From contig CM073592.1 in assembly GCA_037074705.1 (NCBI GenBank), positions 30,290,629 to 30,354,628 of the forward strand: DNA of 64,000 nt, in the 5' to 3' direction. This document shows, piece after piece, positions 21,852 through 33,715 of this stretch. The notes under the pieces are model-generated. The model searched no databases, had not been told where the DNA came from, and saw only the letters and a program-made list of their open reading frames with translations. The translations under genes and the position numbers were made by a program. Position 1 is the stretch's first letter. Every line of letters starts with the position of its first letter. This DNA is from Zhengitettix transpicula (lineage: Eukaryota; Arthropoda; Insecta; Orthoptera; Tetrigidae).

Positions 21852-22992
21852 TGTAATAATCAACCGGGTGACCTTTTAATTCGCTCGCCGTTGTGGTAGC
21901 CAAAATGTACCAATTAAATATGATGGGCTTTTAAATGAACAATTATTGACTTTAAAACAAACAACATTTATTTATCAATTCTTGAATCATTATACAAATC
22001 AATGAAAAACATATATCTCTTCCTCTCATGGGTCTTTACTGGGTTTGATAACGGACAGAACACTTAAATAATCGAAGAACCCAACATTTATCTTCAAATC
22101 AACAGAAACATTTAATCGTCTAGACATCGACGAAACTTATTGACGAACTTATTCCACTAGATTGATTCTAAATTTAAAAGTGCTTATTTTATTAACACAA
22201 AAGAAAAGAACGATATCTGGCTGTATCTTTTAATTCCGTTTACACATATTAATACCATGAAATTTCATGTTTGTTTGATGAAAGCTGCTTCTCCGTTCGT
22301 GAAGAACATCTCACTTGCTCGTGGTGAAACTACTCGACGCTGGATGCTGTGTCCTGGTCTCCTACCATCGAAGACAGTGGACAAATTTTGATTTTTCAAC
22401 AGATTGAACTTCTGCATACAAAAATGTTTATCGTTGAATAATTTTGCTATTTCTCTCGAAGGCTGCAAAATTTCTCCATACTCGGTGCTCGCCGTACGCC
22501 TCCACAACTCTCACTCCCCTCTTGACTCCAAGACTCAACTAACTCCACCTCCTAGCTCCAAAACTCAACTAACTCTGCAAAAATCTTATCTTCCCTTTAT
22601 ATATTCCAGTCCCTTCTCTTTTCCTTTGTTCCAAAACTACGTCGCAACTGCTCGTTGACAGTTTCTCCATTATCCCGAGATTTACATTCTGCAGCTGCTG
22701 TTCCTTAGCTAGCAAAATATCTAGCCGCTCTGTCTTGTCCCGACGCCGCCAATCGAGACAGGTCTAATTTGTCTTTGCACTTGTCTTCTTACCCTCACTC
22801 ACACGTGCGCGTTTCTAAATTCTCCAGACCGCCCAAACTGCCCCTCGATCCCAAGTCAACAAGTGACCTGTCCAGGCCATTAATCAGAAACAATGCCCGC
22901 CTTAACAGATTTATCTTGCGACAGGCCACCCTGCATGTGCCTTGCTTCCGACGGCCCAGCCCATCAATCAACCTTTCCTTCAAGGCATTACA
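21852..22992 (-). mobile_element. Solo LTR C, ATAT duplication
   Basis: 1141 bp with ATAT at 21848-21851 and 22993-22996. On the minus strand it starts TGTAATGCCTTGAAGG and ends GGTTGATTATTACA. The family block ATCAAACCCAGTAAAGACC is reversed at about 22030-22048. About 330 bp at its 5' end match LTR D. The 77- and 84-codon frames within it are not genes. Confidence 0.75.
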
Positions 22993-23074
22993 ATATAAAT
23001 AATAATCATTCAGTGAGATGCAGCGGCATTTTCCCCGTAGTTGCCTACAACGTCTTTGCAGTAAACTCGTGTGT

Positions 23075-23342
23075 TACGTGAATGGTCAGAACAATGTTGT
23101 CGACAATTGTCCAATGATAAGCGCGAGAGATTAATGGGCGGATTTGAGGGTCAAGTCAGGATTGGCCTTAAAAATAAACGGGGCCCGAAACTTAAACAGT
23201 CAACATTCGTCATCTAAAGGGTGGAGTTAATGTTTGAATATCGAACTTTGATTGGTCCGAGAAACGGAAAGGACGACGTAATAGTAGTAAATCTTCTAAA
23301 TACATTTATTTACGAGTGGATTAAAGTTTATTAATGCACATT
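23075..23342 (+). repeat. Direct repeat, copy 2
   Basis: Second copy of the repeat at 21603-21840, with an insertion around GGGGCCCGAAACTTAAAC. Confidence 0.75.
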
Positions 23343-23649
23343 CCCAGTATCTTTTCCGGATTATATATTCTAAATCCTTAAATAATATTTTTTAATTATA
23401 TAAATAATATCGTAAAATAAAAATTGAGTTTCTTCTTGGTTGGATTAATCAAAATGAAACAGGAGTTTTAATCTCACCTCTCGAACTGAAAAGAGAATCA
23501 CCTCAATGCCAATTTATTAAAAATATTTTTGAATTGATATCGTTTAATCTAGGCTGTTATATTAAATTATTTACTTATATATAACAATATCCACGATAAC
23601 GGGAAACACAGGCGAAAACTCTCTTATCTTCTTCTTATAATTAAAACAG
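23343..23649. other. Intergenic; no gene seen
   Basis: Very AT-rich; nothing recognised. Confidence 0.5.
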
Positions 23650-24215
23650 TGTTTGTGTGTGTGTACGTTCCGCATACAAATCTTCAGCCGTCGAGCAAAT
23701 TTCGTACACGTTTTCCATGTGATCAGGAAACAAACAGTCGGGGTGAGACACAACTAACACCCCCAGGACCGGGGGTGGAAATATTCATGCATGCTATAAC
23801 GGCCGATATTTCCGTTGAAATTTTTTCAGGGTTAATTAGATTGTTTCTTTATATTTTCAACCCCATTTCGGCATAAGAGGGGACCACGCTCAGGGGCGTT
23901 ACATAAAAATATTGCAAAAACAGCCCAGATTCGAGATAAATTCGGGTTTATGGATTTGTCTGACATTAATCTTTTTTTTATCCCTCAGTAGCTGGGGTGG
24001 GCGGAGATAGAATTTTTTGAACGCGTTTACACGGCCGATATATTCGATGAAAGAAACTTTTTCGGGGCCAATGAGTTCAACCCCATTCGGCATGGACGGT
24101 GAGCACATTTAGGGATAATGGTTGAGGTGCGGTACATAAAAATAACGCAGAAGTAATCGAAATTAGAGTCAAAACGTATATATGACAAGCCGGTCAACAC
24201 CGGGCACCCAGCTAG
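23650..24215 (+). mobile_element. Helitron-like fragment H5
   Basis: Ends CACCGGGCACCCAGCTAG (24198-24215) before T, the same terminus as H1. Upstream, AAATTTCGTACACG, CAGGAAACAAACAGTCGGGGTG and GGGGGTGGAAATATT match the reverse complement of the element at 60.5 kb. The 5' end is lost. Confidence 0.6.
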
Positions 24216-24470
24216 TAAATAAATAATCGAATGAATAAATCAATCAAATAATTTAATAAAGAAAGGAAGAAAGAAATTCATGAATTAATTATTTAAATAA
24301 ATATATAAATAAAATAATAAATAAATAAATAAATGAATTAATTAAAGAATAAATAAATAAAAGTGAATAAATAAAAAAACAAAGAATTAAAAATAAAATA
24401 TTTAGAGGAATAAATAAATAAAGGAATAAAGTAATAGATGAATTAATAAATAAATAAATAATTTTTTTTT
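24216..24470. repeat. (AATA)n-like low-complexity tract
   Basis: Imperfect AAATAAAT/GAATAAAT tetranucleotide repeats over about 250 bp. Confidence 0.9.
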
Positions 24471-26124
24471 CATTTAGTTAATTCTGCAAAATTATTTTAA
24501 TACAGTTCACTCTATAATTCGTTAACACGTCTCCTACATTTCTCTTTTGTTCTCTTCCTATCTTTCCGCTTTAGAAATAAAATACATCAAATCCTTTACG
24601 ATTTGTAATATCTTGGTTAATCCTAGTTTTTAAATCTACGTTTGCCTTATCCTGTGAACGATCCATAAATTCAATTTTAATTACTGTGAAAAGTGTACTT
24701 TTTAAAGCGTTCTTTTATAATAATATCGATATTAGACACATTATGCTACTTGTCTGTAGGTTGGCATTTAATTTAATTGAAATGAGTATAAATTCCACTG
24801 ACGCTTTACTAGCGCTTGCCTGCGAACCGGCCGGTGTACAATCAGTTAGTGCCAGAGTGATGAAATTATTCAATAAATTAATTAAATTTACCAAAACGAT
24901 TATTGAAACCGGTTCGGCAATAATCTTAGCCTTTTACAGAAATAACTCTTCACACAATACACGACCATGACTGAGAGGAAAAAAAGCCAAACATATCAGA
25001 AAACATTATCAATATGTTCAGTATCAGACAGACAGAGGGAAAGTACGTACGGGAACAACTTAATTAGAAATAATATGTGTATTTTCGTTTGAAGCCATTG
25101 GGTTTTCAAGCAGACAAAGGAAAATTAAATTTGTGATTGTATTGTTAAAACTTTAAGGATTCTTCTTGTTGAAGGTTTCATTTTGTGTCTGAGGAATTGG
25201 CTGTTTTCAATCTTCCACCTCTCCAAAACATCCATCTCAATTACTTCATTATAGAGAAGCCCGTAAAACTCTCTTCTGAAAGAAAACTTCTCTTGTTAAC
25301 CGAGGAAAATATATCAATTACTTTAACTGACGATCGTGACGAGTGTGATATAAGATATTTAACCTTATTTTCGTAATTTAAGTTGGTAGCACCGTGACAC
25401 TGACTTGACTCTGAAAAATTTCGTAGTCGACCTCGACCCGCACTGGGGGGTGGCTATTGGGAACAAGGTAAAAAATACGATTCGGTAGAGGCCAGTGTCA
25501 TGTCAACAAGAACGAGCCATTTGCAACGACCGTTTATTATGCCAGACTAGTCAGTCTAGTCATGTGGATCTACGTTTCCCGAGAAAGGAAGCGAAATTAA
25601 AACCAAGGCCGCTCTCGTCACGATCCCGTACCGACATTGCCATAATACAAACTCTCGTCTTAACGAGAACGATGTCTGATTCAAGAAGGAACCACGGATG
25701 TATACATAAAAATATGATTGCCCTTAACCGACGAGACACGCAGATCGATACACGTTTCCATCTCCCTCGCAAAAATATGTTAATGGATGGTAATGAAATT
25801 CAGGTCTGGCGGTGGCGCTTGGAACACTTGTCCCACTCTTCAACTTCATGAATCATTACGTAGAAGAGTTTGGAGCAATTATACACGAGTGCCATGAATG
25901 CTGGCAAGGAAAGCATGAAAAGATGCAGTTTCTTTTAAATTTTAATTGTTTCTGGATGGTATTTCTTTGTAATTTTGTCAGAGGCCACTGTACTTGCTCG
26001 CTCTTAATGAAAATTTCTTAATCATTCAGGGGTTCTGAAATTAGGAAAATTTCACTTTGCCTTTTGGACAACAACATGAAAATTGTGGATTCACGTGAGT
26101 CACATTTCACAGCATTTCATTACA
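24471..26124. other. Intergenic; unassigned open frames
   Basis: Includes a 94-codon plus frame (24686-24970) and a 118-codon plus frame (25495-25851, basic, Arg/Ser-rich). Neither has a recognisable domain, splice context or repeat relationship. The second is the more coding-like but remains unsupported. Confidence 0.35.
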
Positions 26125-26420
26125 ATATTACAATTGCAAAATGGCGATCAGTTCCAGTACCTTGGAAGTCTTCACAAATGATGATTGCAGCATGATGGAA
26201 ATAAGGCCACGTAGTACTAAGTAGACATTCGCCAAGAAAAGAGGCCACACGAGAGGTAAATTGAATCTAGAATTGCGGAAGATCCTGGCAAAGTTCAGGG
26301 CTCCGTATTGATGAAAAACAATGAACGTTAAGAAAGAAGGAGAAAAACCTAGAAAGTTTTGAAATGATATGTTGGAGAAGAATTGGAAAAAATTTTAAGC
26401 CCTGAGTTACATGACACGTT
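26125..26420 (+). pseudogene. LINE endonuclease-RT relic
   Basis: Frames read NGDQFQYLGSLHK, then ENLESFEMICWRRIGKNFKP. This is the QF.YLGS segment and the LE.FEMWCWRR..K motif of the same LINE type as at 1.8 and 55.7 kb, with stops and an internal deletion between them. Confidence 0.6.
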
Positions 26421-28365
26421 TGCGATTTAAGCATTTCATTTGTTTTATATTTAAACTGCAATCCACGGCCACTCCCAAATTTACCAGGACGGGTAGAAAT
26501 TTATCTCTTGTGTTTCATACGATTCTCTCCCTTTCCTCCCTGTCTGGGCATCTTGTCTGATAGTAATCGTGCCTTATGGCCCCCTTGAGCAAAGGTAATC
26601 GATTTACCTGGAGAGTCACGCAAAGGCACTTGCCTTACCCATTCTCTACCTGCGATGGTCCGGACCGGGCCGCGAAAACCACAAACCGTAATAACAGCTT
26701 CAAGTTGGGAAACGGGATGTTCGTTTCTTTCAGTGAGCCTGAAGATTTACAGCACTTGGACTACATAACATTAATTTTAGTCTCTTAATTCACTGGCGTG
26801 TTCATCTGCATGATGTCGCTATTATTCTGACTTCTGGGAAGACTTCTGGAGGTTATTTTCTACGGCAACGGATCAGAGATAAAGTAATCCTGCCTCTGCA
26901 GAATACGCAGAAACAAGTGGATAGTCACCAAGCGGGCAATGACGTAACTGCCTGACACTGATTAGTTCTCAGCTAAACCATCAACGCGTTGAATGTTCCA
27001 ATTGGTTTCGGTTTCGCTTATAACTGCCTAGGCTTTGCTTTCCAGACCCACGGATAGCATTCAAGGCTGATGCCATCACCACACACGTTGTGGGAGTTGT
27101 GAGTACACGTGGCCGTGTATCACTAGGATGGTCTGTGACTATCGCGACACTTCCTTGGTTACAGTCACGATTTGTCCGATTTCCCCCTGAAATTTCTCGG
27201 GCCTCTTAAGACCTGAAAAACATATAATACTTTAAAAGTGTCTCATACGGCTTTTGTAAATCAACTTGTAACAGATGTTCGTTTCTTATATTATTTAAGA
27301 AGTAACACCTCTCAATATTTTAAGGTTCTGCAAGTAAACACGAGAATATACATGACCGAACAGATGTGATATACAAAACTGAATGTAAAGAAAGACCGTT
27401 ACAAATCTACAAAGGTCATACGAAAAAGTAAAAGCTACAAAACCATCACTGACACTAATATCGCATTATCAAACCATCACTGAAACTTTCAATGTTAGAT
27501 AAATTATGATTATGTTAAAATACACAACCACATAATCCCTAAAAGGAACGTTTTGGAATCAATGTAAATATTTCACAATAATAAAGGTATGAATACAAGA
27601 AAATAACGAGTTAAAATTGGTAAAAAAAAACGGTGTCAATATTTTTAAAGATTTTTTTTAAAAAACATATTTTAAAATATTTAATTTGAGTTGATTTATT
27701 CTAATAGTCGTCGTATGAGGAAATAGGATACGTCATTACATAAAATTACAATATAATTATTGGATGCTGCAATTATTAATAATTAGGAGTTAACATAAAA
27801 ATCGGGAACACAAATTTCCCTGTCCAACATAACTAAAAGAACTATATAGCAATAATAATAAAAATAATAGTTCTTTAACGTTACTAGGGGAATAATATAA
27901 TATTTACAACACTCAAAAAATCAGTAAGAAATAATTATTTAGAGAATTAACTATCGTAAAATATGGAATCACACAAGATTAAAACGGCACACTAGGAAGA
28001 AACACAAACGACGTTGAAAATACTTGAAATCTGCTATATCGAATTACGGTAAATATTTTTTCAACTTGACATATAAGGCAATTTATCTGATATATCGATA
28101 CGATATTCATGACGCAGTTATTGAAAAATCTTAAGTTCATAAACATCAATAAATTGTTCAACAATTATTAAATTCGCGTGAGAAACCTCAAAAAATATTT
28201 TGCTTTGTTTTGACCTTTATAAATTCTGCTTCATGCACCTTCGTAACCGTAAATAAGGTTAAAAACGTATTCATGATTCGAATTAAAAGAAAAAGTAAGA
28301 TTCAATTTTTTTAAAAAAAAAAAAGTCTGTTTCTCCTTCTGCCACATCAAACTGATAATTTTCAC
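26421..28365. other. Intergenic; no gene seen
   Basis: A GC-richer section at 26540-27200 with a 70-codon frame, then AT-rich sequence. Nothing recognised. Confidence 0.5.
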
Positions 28366-28615
28366 TAACTTGGGTTATCATCAGCGTCTTGCGTCACAGA
28401 GCAAATGGGTTCGAATCCCGACACGGGTATTGGACCTCTGTGCTCGTCATGGAAATGAAAACTGCGGTTTTGGCTGAAGGAGAATCGAGTTACTCCAAAA
28501 TATCCTGTATGTGTCATGAAAGGTGAGAATTTGGCGGCCGAGCTGGAAGGCCAAGGCCCTCAATGGGCTGTAGAACCAAGGAGAAACGACGGAAGGAGGG
28601 CAAGAAAAACAACTG
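28366..28615 (+). mobile_element. tRNA-derived SINE, second type
   Basis: A canonical B box, GGTTCGAATCCC, at about 28410 is preceded by CATCAGCGTCTTGCGTCAC. The body reads GGACCTCTGTGCTCGTCATGG and later GGCCAAGGCCCTCAATGGGC, unlike the 18.7 kb family. The 3' end is not sharply defined. Confidence 0.5.
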
Positions 28616-29930
28616 GAAAATAACGGATTGTCGAATGATGATGCCATTTTAATAAATGTATGTTCTCGATAGATTATTTCCCTAGTTATATTGGATTTTC
28701 AATCAATTTACTGAGTTATATTTACTTAAGCAAGGTCCTGTGACTTGTTTTTATGTTCCAATATTATTTTTCAGAACGAAAAATTTCATCCAGGACTCGT
28801 CAGTTCACATGACAATTATCTGATAAAATTTAATGATATTCTTGAATGATTTGGTCCTTCAGCTTAATGCAAAAAAAAAAACACGAATCAATGGTAAATT
28901 TTTGCTTTAAAATTGTTTAGTTTCCGTTCGACGGAAACATTTGAGAATTATTCGTATTACTTTAACCTTCGTGAAATACCGAGGCTTGCAGATCTAATAA
29001 TAGTGATCCATTATGAGCGCGACAAATCACCAGTTGCGAGTCCGCCGTCCTCGTCACGTGATACGTTCTCAGAAGAGGTTTGCAAGGTCCTCGCTGAAGC
29101 CTAAATCCAAATTCAGATTCTTCACTACGATAAAATAGGACAATGACTGACATATATATTTTTGGAATTGTTAACTTCGGAATATTAGTTATTTTCTGAG
29201 TGGTACGAACCAGCGACGGTATAAAGTGCGTAAAAACTCTCCTCGACTTCTGTATTGATTTCAGATAAACTCAATTTGCAGTCAGAAGAAGAATTTACGA
29301 TTATGCAAAACGATAAATGATGCACGTCTTTGTGGTGAGGCAGTAATTGATTTCCCAAATTTAGGTAACTTTGAAAGAAAGCTGCTGCCGCTGGTTCTGT
29401 GAACGCGTTCAGCTGAATGTGGATGTAGCTTAGATGATTTAGGTTTGAATAAAATAAAAAATAAATTTGTTTCAATAAACGAGAAATATGCACTATTGAA
29501 GCTATTCAAATTTATGCAACAAATAAAACTATTAACAGTAACCCGTTATCAAACACGGAGGAAAGATAGTCCAATCAGCAGTTACTGTCGTGTAGTAGAA
29601 AAAAGGAAAGAGTAGTTGTGTTTGCTAATCGATTAGAATTTGTATGAACTGAAGAATTTTTGTATCGATCTAAGTGTCAGATGACGTCACTGAGTTGCAA
29701 TCTCCACAACCAAGACGCTTTCAACAATATTAAATTATTTTATTTAAACTTATCTTCTGATAAATAACAGTAAAATTTATTGTACATTAGATTTCAGACA
29801 AGTCATAGAAAATTTGCTTTCATTTCGTGTAAATATATTAGCTGACACAGCAAATATTACGTCATTAAACGACCGTTAATCCAGTCTCAATTTAGCGTCA
29901 TTATATTTGTCATACCCTGTCAGTAGTCGG
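28616..29930. other. Intergenic; unassigned open frames
   Basis: Overlapping minus frames of 102 and 75 codons at 29185-29509, in different phases. Neither is recognised. Confidence 0.45.
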
Positions 29931-30270
29931 CCAGCTGCCTCCTAAACTAGTCAAAGCACGGAGAAGAGAATGCTGCGTCCCCACAGCAAACCCCTCTCCC
30001 GCCATCGGATGGGCGTGTTGTACAAGAACCAAATGCCCGACCTACCTGTTGCAGGTTTTTCTGGGTTTTCCCTTGCGTCACTTTTAGGAGAATTACCGGG
30101 TAGAATCCTGAAACTATAGCCCGGGGGCCCTAGTTAACCCTTGGCTACCTTGCTCTACCTTTCCGCATCCCCCCTTTCACTCCCTTTCCTATGCTATAAG
30201 AGGGGAGTTGCCACTATGTGGATTACCCTCATGTAGCCTGTCTACACCCTCTTTTTCTCTCTCAAACCTA
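29931..30270 (+). mobile_element. Family S retroposon, 5'-truncated, pyrimidine tail type
   Basis: Starts in the middle of the element (AGTCGGCCAGCTGCCTCC) and ends GTAGCCTGTCTACACCCTCT followed by TTTTCTCTCTC instead of GTTGCCC-poly(A). The same alternative 3' end is present at 14.5 and 42.7 kb. Confidence 0.85.
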
Positions 30271-32109
30271 TTTATAAAGAAATTAGCAGGCATTTTCTTA
30301 TAATTATTGCGGCAGACTGCAACAAGGGTGACCAAACTTGATGCGCTTTCACTCGAACCATCCCGTGACTGTTTATCGCATAACTCCTAATTTCCCTGTT
30401 ATTTATCGTTCCTTCATTAGTCAGCGATAACTTAACACTTGCTCACACTAACGAGGTTCACTGCTCTTTATTCCTTCTTTAATTACCACTTCTAGTTAAC
30501 CATATTCAAATAGTTTCTTCCGACGATTTCTCGACATCCACTCAAATTCGACCTGACTTTTCTCCTTCCCCACTGCTTTTCTATCTACCCCTGTCTAAGG
30601 TTCTCACCCATGAATTACAAAAAAAAACACAAGAAAATGCCAGTGCCGTTACCATCTGCATTTCCTAGAAAATTTTCAAGACTTTTATCCCTTAAACTGC
30701 TTAAATTAATTTACTGCAGGCAGGTCCTGGTCCTTATGTGCCCCGAGAAGTCACACTTGCACGTCTTAACCTTGTCGTTGACTGATCTCTTGGGAACCCT
30801 TTTTTTCTTCTTACCGTTTCATCGGCCCAGAAACCGATACGACTTATAAAATCTTGCAAAAAACCTTGTAATTATGGTAACGTGCGTATAACTTGCTTTT
30901 ATTCCTCCCACGCACGAGTTTACGATGATGTCGTAGTGATCCGCGGCCTTTGGAAACCATCAGAACTGAAACATCATGATTTCGTTGTCAGCAGAAAATG
31001 TCTTCCACAAATGAAGAACAGTTCATAGCGAACATGACCCACATCAGAATTGCCATCTCATGTTCTAAAAATAGGCCTTTCGCTTGCCTCCTGGTTGATG
31101 GGCTTCGACAGAAGCTGGCCTCGAAATACGTTTGAAGCAATATCTTCCAATCGCGATATCAATAAAGAATAAACCTAATTATTTACACCTATTGTTTCAA
31201 TTCATTTACGTGTATTACAGAAATAATACAAAGTTTTGCATTTGAACTAATTTGTAGACATGAATTTTCTAATTATGATCCCATGAACTCTATTAAAGGT
31301 CAGAGAATGAAATGTTTTTTATCGCAAAGATTTCGATTTTCCGCAAAACCGCCGAGATACCTTTAAAATACTTGAGCTTTTTCTTCCACTATACTGAAGG
31401 CATACGTTACCAAGACGCCTTCCCTGTCCGTGACGACGTGATACAAATTTTCCTAGGTCATTCGTCCCGTGCTCTTAGCTTCGGCCAGACAAAAAGTGGG
31501 AGAGAGAGATACAGAGGGGTGATTAACTCTCTAGAGAGACAATTGGCCTGACTCGATAGAAAGCCCCAGGCTCTTCATTTCACGTCGAGGCATTGAGACA
31601 CAGCGTTAAAGGGCAAAGAAAGTGTTGGTCGCTCGATGAGCTCACAAACGCCGTGTTGCTTAACCGGTGTCCTCCTTTAAGGTTCTTACTTACTCAGTGT
31701 CGCCGATCAGAAGAAGTTTCAGTAAATTCTAAGATGCCTTGGCATCAATTTGGTAGATAGATTAGTAAACAGAAGTCGTTAGAATAGAAACATACGGGAA
31801 TTAAATCAGGAAAACTACTAACCACCAGATGACTTAATTTTTACACAATGCATACTACGAACTCAGTATTCTACAGTGGACCATATTTAAGCGGATAAAA
31901 GTGTGATATTTGTTCTTGCTAGAAAATACGTAAACATCACACGTGACACTAAATGAAAATTCCGGCCTTGAAAAATTGACTTTTTAAACCAATTTAATAC
32001 ACACCGAATGTGTTATGCAAATTAAAACCAGCCTAGTAGATCAGCCATTAATTTTTCCTTGTAGATCCAATGACGTCTTTCAGTTTTCTGGGTTGTTGTA
32101 TAAATTCAC
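30271..32109. other. Intergenic; no gene seen
   Basis: Two 79-codon plus frames (30610-30849, 31312-31551) and AT-rich sequence. Neither frame is recognised. Confidence 0.45.
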
Positions 32110-32825
32110 TTTCCAGTCGCACACAATGGTAAGCTTTGACACTTAACACTTAAACGAGTTCAAATGGTTCACTCCTCTTCAGTCATCGGTTGAGGAATCG
32201 GTTTTCTAGGAGCTGAAGAACTTCCTTGTTTTCATGATGGTGCATGCTTATTCGCAAATCTTTTGATTTCTTCTCTGACAGTCTCGATGTATGTCAGCAT
32301 TTCTAACATACCGTGGAGCATTCTCCATGGCACGTAAGACTTTATTTTCGTGATATGACTATTTTTGTGCACACCCCCAAAGCTGTATTCCACACACCCT
32401 TGTTGGTTTTTTATAACCTGATTATAAACCAAAGTTTTGCTATTTAAGCACAAGCTGGAATATCTTCCAATAAGCCATCTATACTGTCGTAATTTTATGC
32501 TCTTCTTTTTTCTTTTTTACACTTTCTTTCCATCTAGTGTCATACCAAGGTATTTTGCATTGTTTTCGTAAGGTACTGTGGTTCCATTTATTTATAGAAT
32601 AGGAGAATTAGTCATTTTTCTATTTGTAAAGTTTACATGGATAGGTTGATTTTTTCCATTTTCTGGTATGAGACACAATTTTTTTTTTCTGTTTGGAAAA
32701 GAACTTGAACATGTCTTCAAGGGTTTGTGGGAAATCATCAGCGAGAACCTTCGAGTGACATGAATCAGGGGGACAAAATGAAAACGTGAGGTTGGCCAGG
32801 AAGAGGAACCGTGATAGGAGAGCAA
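32110..32825 (-). pseudogene. Jockey-like LINE reverse transcriptase, C-terminal half
   Basis: On the minus strand, in mixed frames and in order: NQPIHVNFTNRK, LYINGTTVPYENNAKYLGMT, SLCLNSKTLVYNQVIKNQ, IQLWGC, APRYVRNADIHRDC, TVREEIKRFANKHA, and RLKRSEPFEL. These are the successive conserved blocks of the jockey clade: thumb region, YLGM.LD, KTL.Y...IKP.W.YGIQLWG, APWYV.N..IH.DL, V..EI..FA..H and RLKR..P.DL. Many stops and frameshifts make it an old relic. It lies about 900 bp upstream of the OBP gene on the opposite strand. Confidence 0.75.
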
Positions 32826-33715
32826 TTAGAGCTAGTGGGACACAAAACTCGATAGCGGTTGACAGATTGATGAACAGAGTGAGAAATATTAATGCGTTTT
32901 ACTGTAGGTAATTCAAGAAATGAAGAGCTACGATAATTATTTACCGGCGGAGTATTTTGGACTGCCCTGCTCCTGCGTTTCCACGAGCAACGAAATTCAA
33001 AGGAAGCACCAGCAGGTTGAATTCTGAAAATTAAACGTAAAAATAGTCGAAATTCGCAGCTGTTAAATCCCGACCGCTGAAAGTTGAGCCCAGAATTCCT
33101 CTTGGAAGCGGAGTATCGTAATTATCAATCCTGAACATTAACACTATAAATTAAGTTATTAATTTATCACTGTAAAATCATGTTTATCATTTTTATAAAT
33201 AAAATAATATTTCAATACATGATTAAAACGATAATTCAATCATTTACCACTTATTACAATTCCTCTGTAAGATAAACTGGAATTTCACACGTCACTAGTC
33301 GCAATGTCTAGCCTAGAACAAACACATAATAGTTATATGTACATTATTTTCTATCACCAATTTAATTCCAACTATTCTTCACAAATGCTAATCATCAGTT
33401 CTTCCTTCTCTGCCGAAGAAAACTGGCCATAAGGCGATCAGATTCGCGTTTCAATCATCCCGGCAACCTCCTCCCACTTTCCCATCTGTACATATTTTTT
33501 TTTCGTGTTGCTTGTGTGTCCGAGAGCCATGACTAATCATCGGGGTTTGTTGAATCACGTTGTCACATTCAGCTGTTTATTCTGGCAGAGCTACGTAATT
33601 ATTAATTCAATAGCAAAATGACAGAACGCCGTCCACCGGAAACTGATGTCAGCTCTGTCCTTGTGTGTCCCCTTATTTGAAGCTCGTCACCGACAACCAC
33701 GAGAGAGACGTACCA
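32826..33715. other. Upstream region of the OBP gene
   Basis: No further repeat recognised. The 5' untranslated region and promoter must lie here, but I could not place a convincing TATA box or initiator. Translation context at the start codon is TACCAATGA. Confidence 0.5.

Noticed and set aside
28366..28440. Functional tRNA gene
   Set aside because: A canonical B box is present, but the sequence does not fold into a cloverleaf and continues into a SINE-like body.
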